The notes beneath the pieces are model-generated. The model worked only from the letters and a program-made list of their open reading frames with translations, had not been told where the DNA came from and did no database searches. The translations under genes were made by a program, and so were the position numbers. Of a stretch of 64,000 nucleotides of DNA, positions 61,330-64,000 are shown in pieces (positions within the stretch are counted from its first letter, which is position 1; the number at the start of each line of letters is the position of its first letter). This DNA comes from Solibacillus sp040274725. GTDB lineage: Bacteria; Bacillota; Bacilli; Bacillales_A; Planococcaceae. The stretch is from positions 14,857 to 78,856 of the forward strand of contig JBEMAQ010000019.1 in the NCBI GenBank assembly GCA_040274725.1, in the 5' to 3' direction.

Positions 61330-61746
61330 ATGGAATTTTCAGTTGAGGTTCCACCGAATGAGCAGGCAATTCAGCTAGTTGATGCCATTATGAAAAGCTA
61401 TGTATTAACGTATCATTTACCAAATCCGAGAGAGCTATGCTTTGTGCTACATGAGCTCGTCATTAATGCGGTAGAAGCGATGGAGAAAGCATTCAAGCAG
61501 GAACAAATGATTCAAGTGCAAGTTATGCAGGAGTGTGAGCGTTTACAAATGGTTGTCATTGACGGGGCCGAGGGTATTCCGAAAGAACGGTGGTCAGAAG
61601 CGTTGACTTATAATATCGACGAGATGGCAGATTCCGACCGAGGACGAGGCTTATTTTTTGTGCAGCATATGGTCGATCAAATTTGGTTTCAGCATGTTAC
61701 CCCGGACCGATTTTTAGTAGGTGTAACCAAAAATTTATCTACATAG
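61330..61746 (+). CDS. RsbW-like anti-sigma factor/serine kinase
   Basis: This is a 138-aa HATPase_c_2 (GHKL) domain protein with N-box LHELVINAVEAMEKAF, a DGAEGIP G1-like box and ADSDRGRGLFFVQHM G2-like box. This is the serine-kinase/anti-sigma type that phosphorylates the STAS antagonist. The RBS AAGGAGATG is strong. Its natural target may be the STAS protein at 63473. There is no sigma factor gene visible in the window. Confidence 0.9.
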   Translation: MEFSVEVPPNEQAIQLVDAIMKSYVLTYHLPNPRELCFVLHELVINAVEAMEKAFKQEQMIQVQVMQECERLQMVVIDGAEGIPKERWSEALTYNIDEMADSDRGRGLFFVQHMVDQIWFQHVTPDRFLVGVTKNLST

Positions 61747-61758
61747 GGAGTGTTATTT

Positions 61759-63453
61759 ATGAAGTGGTCAATTCGTAGAAAAATGAACATCTTAATCGTC
61801 ACTTGTATATTTGTCATGACGTCCATCTTAACGATTGTCAATTATTCATTTACGAAAAATAATTTACTCGAAAGCTTGGAAACGAAGCTGATTTCGGATT
61901 TAAGTTTTAGTGAGAAATATATCGACAATGTGTACCCAGGTGAGTGGGCGCTTGTCAATGGTGACTTACATAAAGGGGATGTCAATTTAGTCGGCGATAC
62001 AGAAATTGTTGATTTAGTGAAGGAACTGACGGGAGGAAATGCCGCATCCATTTTCCAAGGCGATACACGTGTCAGCACAAATATTGTTGAAAACGGGGAG
62101 CGCACTGTCGGTACACAAATTTCCGATGCTGTAGCGGATGTTGTGTTGGCTCAAAAACAAACGTTTACAGGGATTGCGAACGTTCTTGGGGAGGAGCATG
62201 AGGCTGTGTATGCACCGGTTTTTAATAGTGCAGGAGATGTGATTGGGGTGTGGTCAACGGCTGTTCCGACTGCACCATATATCGAAATTGCGAAGGGCTC
62301 CATTTGGCAAAATATTTTAATTGCCCTAGTCATTTCGTTAGCGACAGTGCTCATTATTAGTCTATTTGTGCGCAATCAAATTGCACGACCACTAGATTAT
62401 TTAAAGAAAAATGCAACGGAATTGGCGAATTTAAATTTAAATACGAAGATTTTAAATGCAAAAGGAAATGACGAGATTGCCGATTTAGCCAGTGCGTTTA
62501 AAGAGATGCAAGGACGTCTAAAAAATACGATTCAGGTTGTTTCAGATAGCTCACATCAAGTGGCGAGTTCCTCACAGCTATTAGCAGAATCGTCACATCA
62601 AACGAGCGAGGCGTCGATGCAAATTGCACAGACGATGAATGAAATCGCGCTTGGTACAACGAATCAATCGGACCAAGTAGAAAACATTGTCCGAATGATG
62701 CAGTCGACGATTCAACAGGTAGAGGTCAGCTTGCAGCAAGCAGAGGAAACATTACATAGCGCGATTGATTCGACGGATATTGCAAAGCGAGGAGAGGCGG
62801 CCATTAATGAAGCGATTAAGCATTTAGGCACGGTGACGCAAACCGTGTCATATGCAACGGATTCGATTCAAAAATTAGGAAAGCGCTCTGAGGAAATAGG
62901 TGGCATTATTACAGCCATTACAGGCATTGCCGAGCAAACGAATTTACTTGCACTAAATGCATCGATTGAAGCGGCGCGCGCAGGTGAGCACGGCAAAGGG
63001 TTTGCGGTTGTGGCAGCAGAGGTCGGGCAGCTAGCAGATCAATCAAGAAAAGCTTCGGGTCAAATTACGGAGCTAATCGGCGATATCCAAGCCGAAACGT
63101 CGGTAACCGTTCGAACGATGGAAAGTAATCTACTCGCTGTAGAGGAGCAAGTGACGATTATTACAAAGGGTGGGGAGGCGCTAGAGGAAATCGTTGCGCG
63201 TGTGACGCAAACCGAGCAAGGCGTGACACAAATGAAAAATGCCTTTGCACAAATTAATGACAATTCACATGAAGTACAAAATGCGATCCATGATATTTCA
63301 AAAATTATTGAGGATGCAGCGGCGGCCACAGAGGAAGTGGCGGCAACATCAGAGGAGCAATCAGCAACAGTAGAAGAAATTACAGGGAACTCCAATGAGC
63401 TAGCGAATATTTCAAATAGCTTACGTTTAGAAGTAGAGAAATTCCAAGTATAG
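61759..63453 (+). CDS. Methyl-accepting chemotaxis protein (Cache-type sensor)
   Basis: This is a 564-aa receptor. TM1 covers about 8-30, then a single Cache-like sensor (about 35-180) with GGNAASIFQGDTRVSTNI and AVYAPVFNSAGDVIGVWS, TM2 near 186-206, HAMP (about 207-260), and the MCP signalling domain with ITGIAEQTNLLALNASIEAA followed by RAGEHGKGFAVVAAEV. ATG 61759 follows GGGAG; GTG 61750 is not supported. It lies between an RsbW-like kinase and a STAS gene in one operon, an unusual place for a chemoreceptor. Confidence 0.95.
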   Translation: MKWSIRRKMNILIVTCIFVMTSILTIVNYSFTKNNLLESLETKLISDLSFSEKYIDNVYPGEWALVNGDLHKGDVNLVGDTEIVDLVKELTGGNAASIFQGDTRVSTNIVENGERTVGTQISDAVADVVLAQKQTFTGIANVLGEEHEAVYAPVFNSAGDVIGVWSTAVPTAPYIEIAKGSIWQNILIALVISLATVLIISLFVRNQIARPLDYLKKNATELANLNLNTKILNAKGNDEIADLASAFKEMQGRLKNTIQVVSDSSHQVASSSQLLAESSHQTSEASMQIAQTMNEIALGTTNQSDQVENIVRMMQSTIQQVEVSLQQAEETLHSAIDSTDIAKRGEAAINEAIKHLGTVTQTVSYATDSIQKLGKRSEEIGGIITAITGIAEQTNLLALNASIEAARAGEHGKGFAVVAAEVGQLADQSRKASGQITELIGDIQAETSVTVRTMESNLLAVEEQVTIITKGGEALEEIVARVTQTEQGVTQMKNAFAQINDNSHEVQNAIHDISKIIEDAAAATEEVAATSEEQSATVEEITGNSNELANISNSLRLEVEKFQV

Positions 63454-63472
63454 AAAGTGGGGCGACGGGTAG

Positions 63473-63859
63473 ATGAGCAAGCAAGAAGCCGTGATGAAAA
63501 TGCAAATTAAGCGAGAGTATTTACTCATCACATTTGCAGGGAATTTAGAGTATGGCAAGATTGAAGAAATCAAAAAAGAGTTGCATGCACACATGTTTGA
63601 TGCGGACGCAGATTATGTAATTGATATGCAGCAAGTGAACAATGTCGATAGTACAGGGTTTGGCATGATTGTGAACTTCGCAAAAAAAGTGTCGGTGCGC
63701 GGCAAAAAAATCGTCATCATTGTAGCGGATGAATTTATCCGTAATCTATTTGCGATTTCCCAATGTGACAAAGTATTTCCCATCGTCAAGGATGAGGTGC
63801 AAGCACACGGAATTTTGAAGAATGGCTGGCAGGCTGAGATTTCGATTAGTGAGTATTAG
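63473..63859 (+). CDS. STAS domain anti-sigma factor antagonist
   Basis: This is a 128-aa SpoIIAA/RsbV-like protein. The conserved phosphorylation Ser is in the VNNVDSTGFGMIV segment, with the usual beta-alpha pattern around it. It follows the chemoreceptor by 19 nt. As last gene of the four, it is probably the target of both the RsbW-like kinase and the PP2C phosphatase. A longer N-terminal lead than usual starts at ATG 63473; ATG 63494 is an alternative. Confidence 0.92.
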   Translation: MSKQEAVMKMQIKREYLLITFAGNLEYGKIEEIKKELHAHMFDADADYVIDMQQVNNVDSTGFGMIVNFAKKVSVRGKKIVIIVADEFIRNLFAISQCDKVFPIVKDEVQAHGILKNGWQAEISISEY

Positions 63860-63909
63860 TGTAATCGTACGGGGGAGATTGTTGAGTCTGTACAGAATAA
63901 ATGTTAAGG

Positions 63910-63936
63910 AAGTATGGCGCTTGCTATGCTTCTTTT
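63910..63936 (+). terminator. Terminator of the partner-switching operon
   Basis: AAGTATGGC and GCTATGCTT pair with two G-T wobbles, followed by CTTTTTATT. Confidence 0.75.
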
Positions 63937-64000
63937 TATTTAAGTCTTGAATTGTCAAATTAAACGCAACGCCTTGCCAAAGAAGAGCTCGTAAGGTGTT

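Overview
The window is a low-GC Gram-positive chromosome segment, most likely from the Lysinibacillus/Solibacillus part of the Bacillales. The evidence is the smpB-ssrA neighbourhood, strong AGGAGG-type ribosome binding sites with TTG/GTG starts, a PyrR-type leader on codBA, and gene types such as YkvI, DUF4230, DUF4236 and DUF6904.

Layout. (1) 1-6.3 kb: the smpB 3' end, then an RpiR regulator, M20 hydrolase, GNAT, N-acyl/succinylamino-acid racemase and YkvI transporter cluster. This matches the known D- to L-amino-acid conversion pathway that works through N-succinyl intermediates. A perfect operator palindrome lies on the predicted transcription start. (2) 6.3-6.7 kb: ssrA (tmRNA). (3) 6.7-25.07 kb: an ~18.4 kb island inserted in the ssrA 3' end. 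It holds a tyrosine integrase, excisionase-like HTH, SF3 helicase/primase and a candidate iteron origin. Its cargo is a RadC-like JAB protein, an LRAT-fold protein, a reverse transcriptase with a promoter-driven structured RNA (DRT2-like), a GIY-YIG protein, a Schlafen/AlbA_2 protein, a type I restriction-modification operon, and a PIN protein whose C-terminus resembles that of the neighbouring HsdR. (4) 25.07-30.28 kb: a second, ~5.2 kb element between two further copies of the ssrA 3' end. It has a truncated integrase, a winged-helix protein and a three-gene ABC-3C-type operon (calcineurin-like phosphoesterase, small middle component, DUF2326 SMC-like ATPase). (5) 30.2-31.1 kb: a graveyard with a ~115-nt tmRNA 3' fragment and integrase pieces in both orientations.

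(6) 31.4-40.6 kb: chromosomal and accessory genes: HlyD-like adaptor with YIP1-like membrane protein, aldo/keto reductase, a zinc-cluster protein next to a GIY-YIG/DUF2075 helicase with a decayed MazG remnant, DUF4230, GNAT and a paired SMR exporter. (7) 40.7-48 kb: a hydantoinase operon (hyuA, hyuB, NCS1 permease) with a recognisable sigma-54 promoter and, convergent to it, a sigma-54 activator whose PAS domain is only complete if translation starts at ACG. (8) 48.3-53.6 kb: a TPR/zinc-ribbon/winged-helix protein, a gene broken by one TGA, a DUF6904 protein and a chemoreceptor. (9) 54-56.8 kb: codB-codA behind a PyrR-type attenuator. (10) 57-64 kb: small conserved genes, a NERD nuclease-like protein, an IS3 relic, and an operon joining a response-regulator/PP2C phosphatase, an RsbW-like kinase, a chemoreceptor and a STAS antagonist.

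The most promising unexplored biology is in the ssrA islands: the reverse transcriptase with its RNA and antisense open frame, the PIN protein with an HsdR-like tail, the ABC-3C operon with a phosphoesterase effector, and the iteron origin. All homology statements come from motif recognition by eye; no database search was run.
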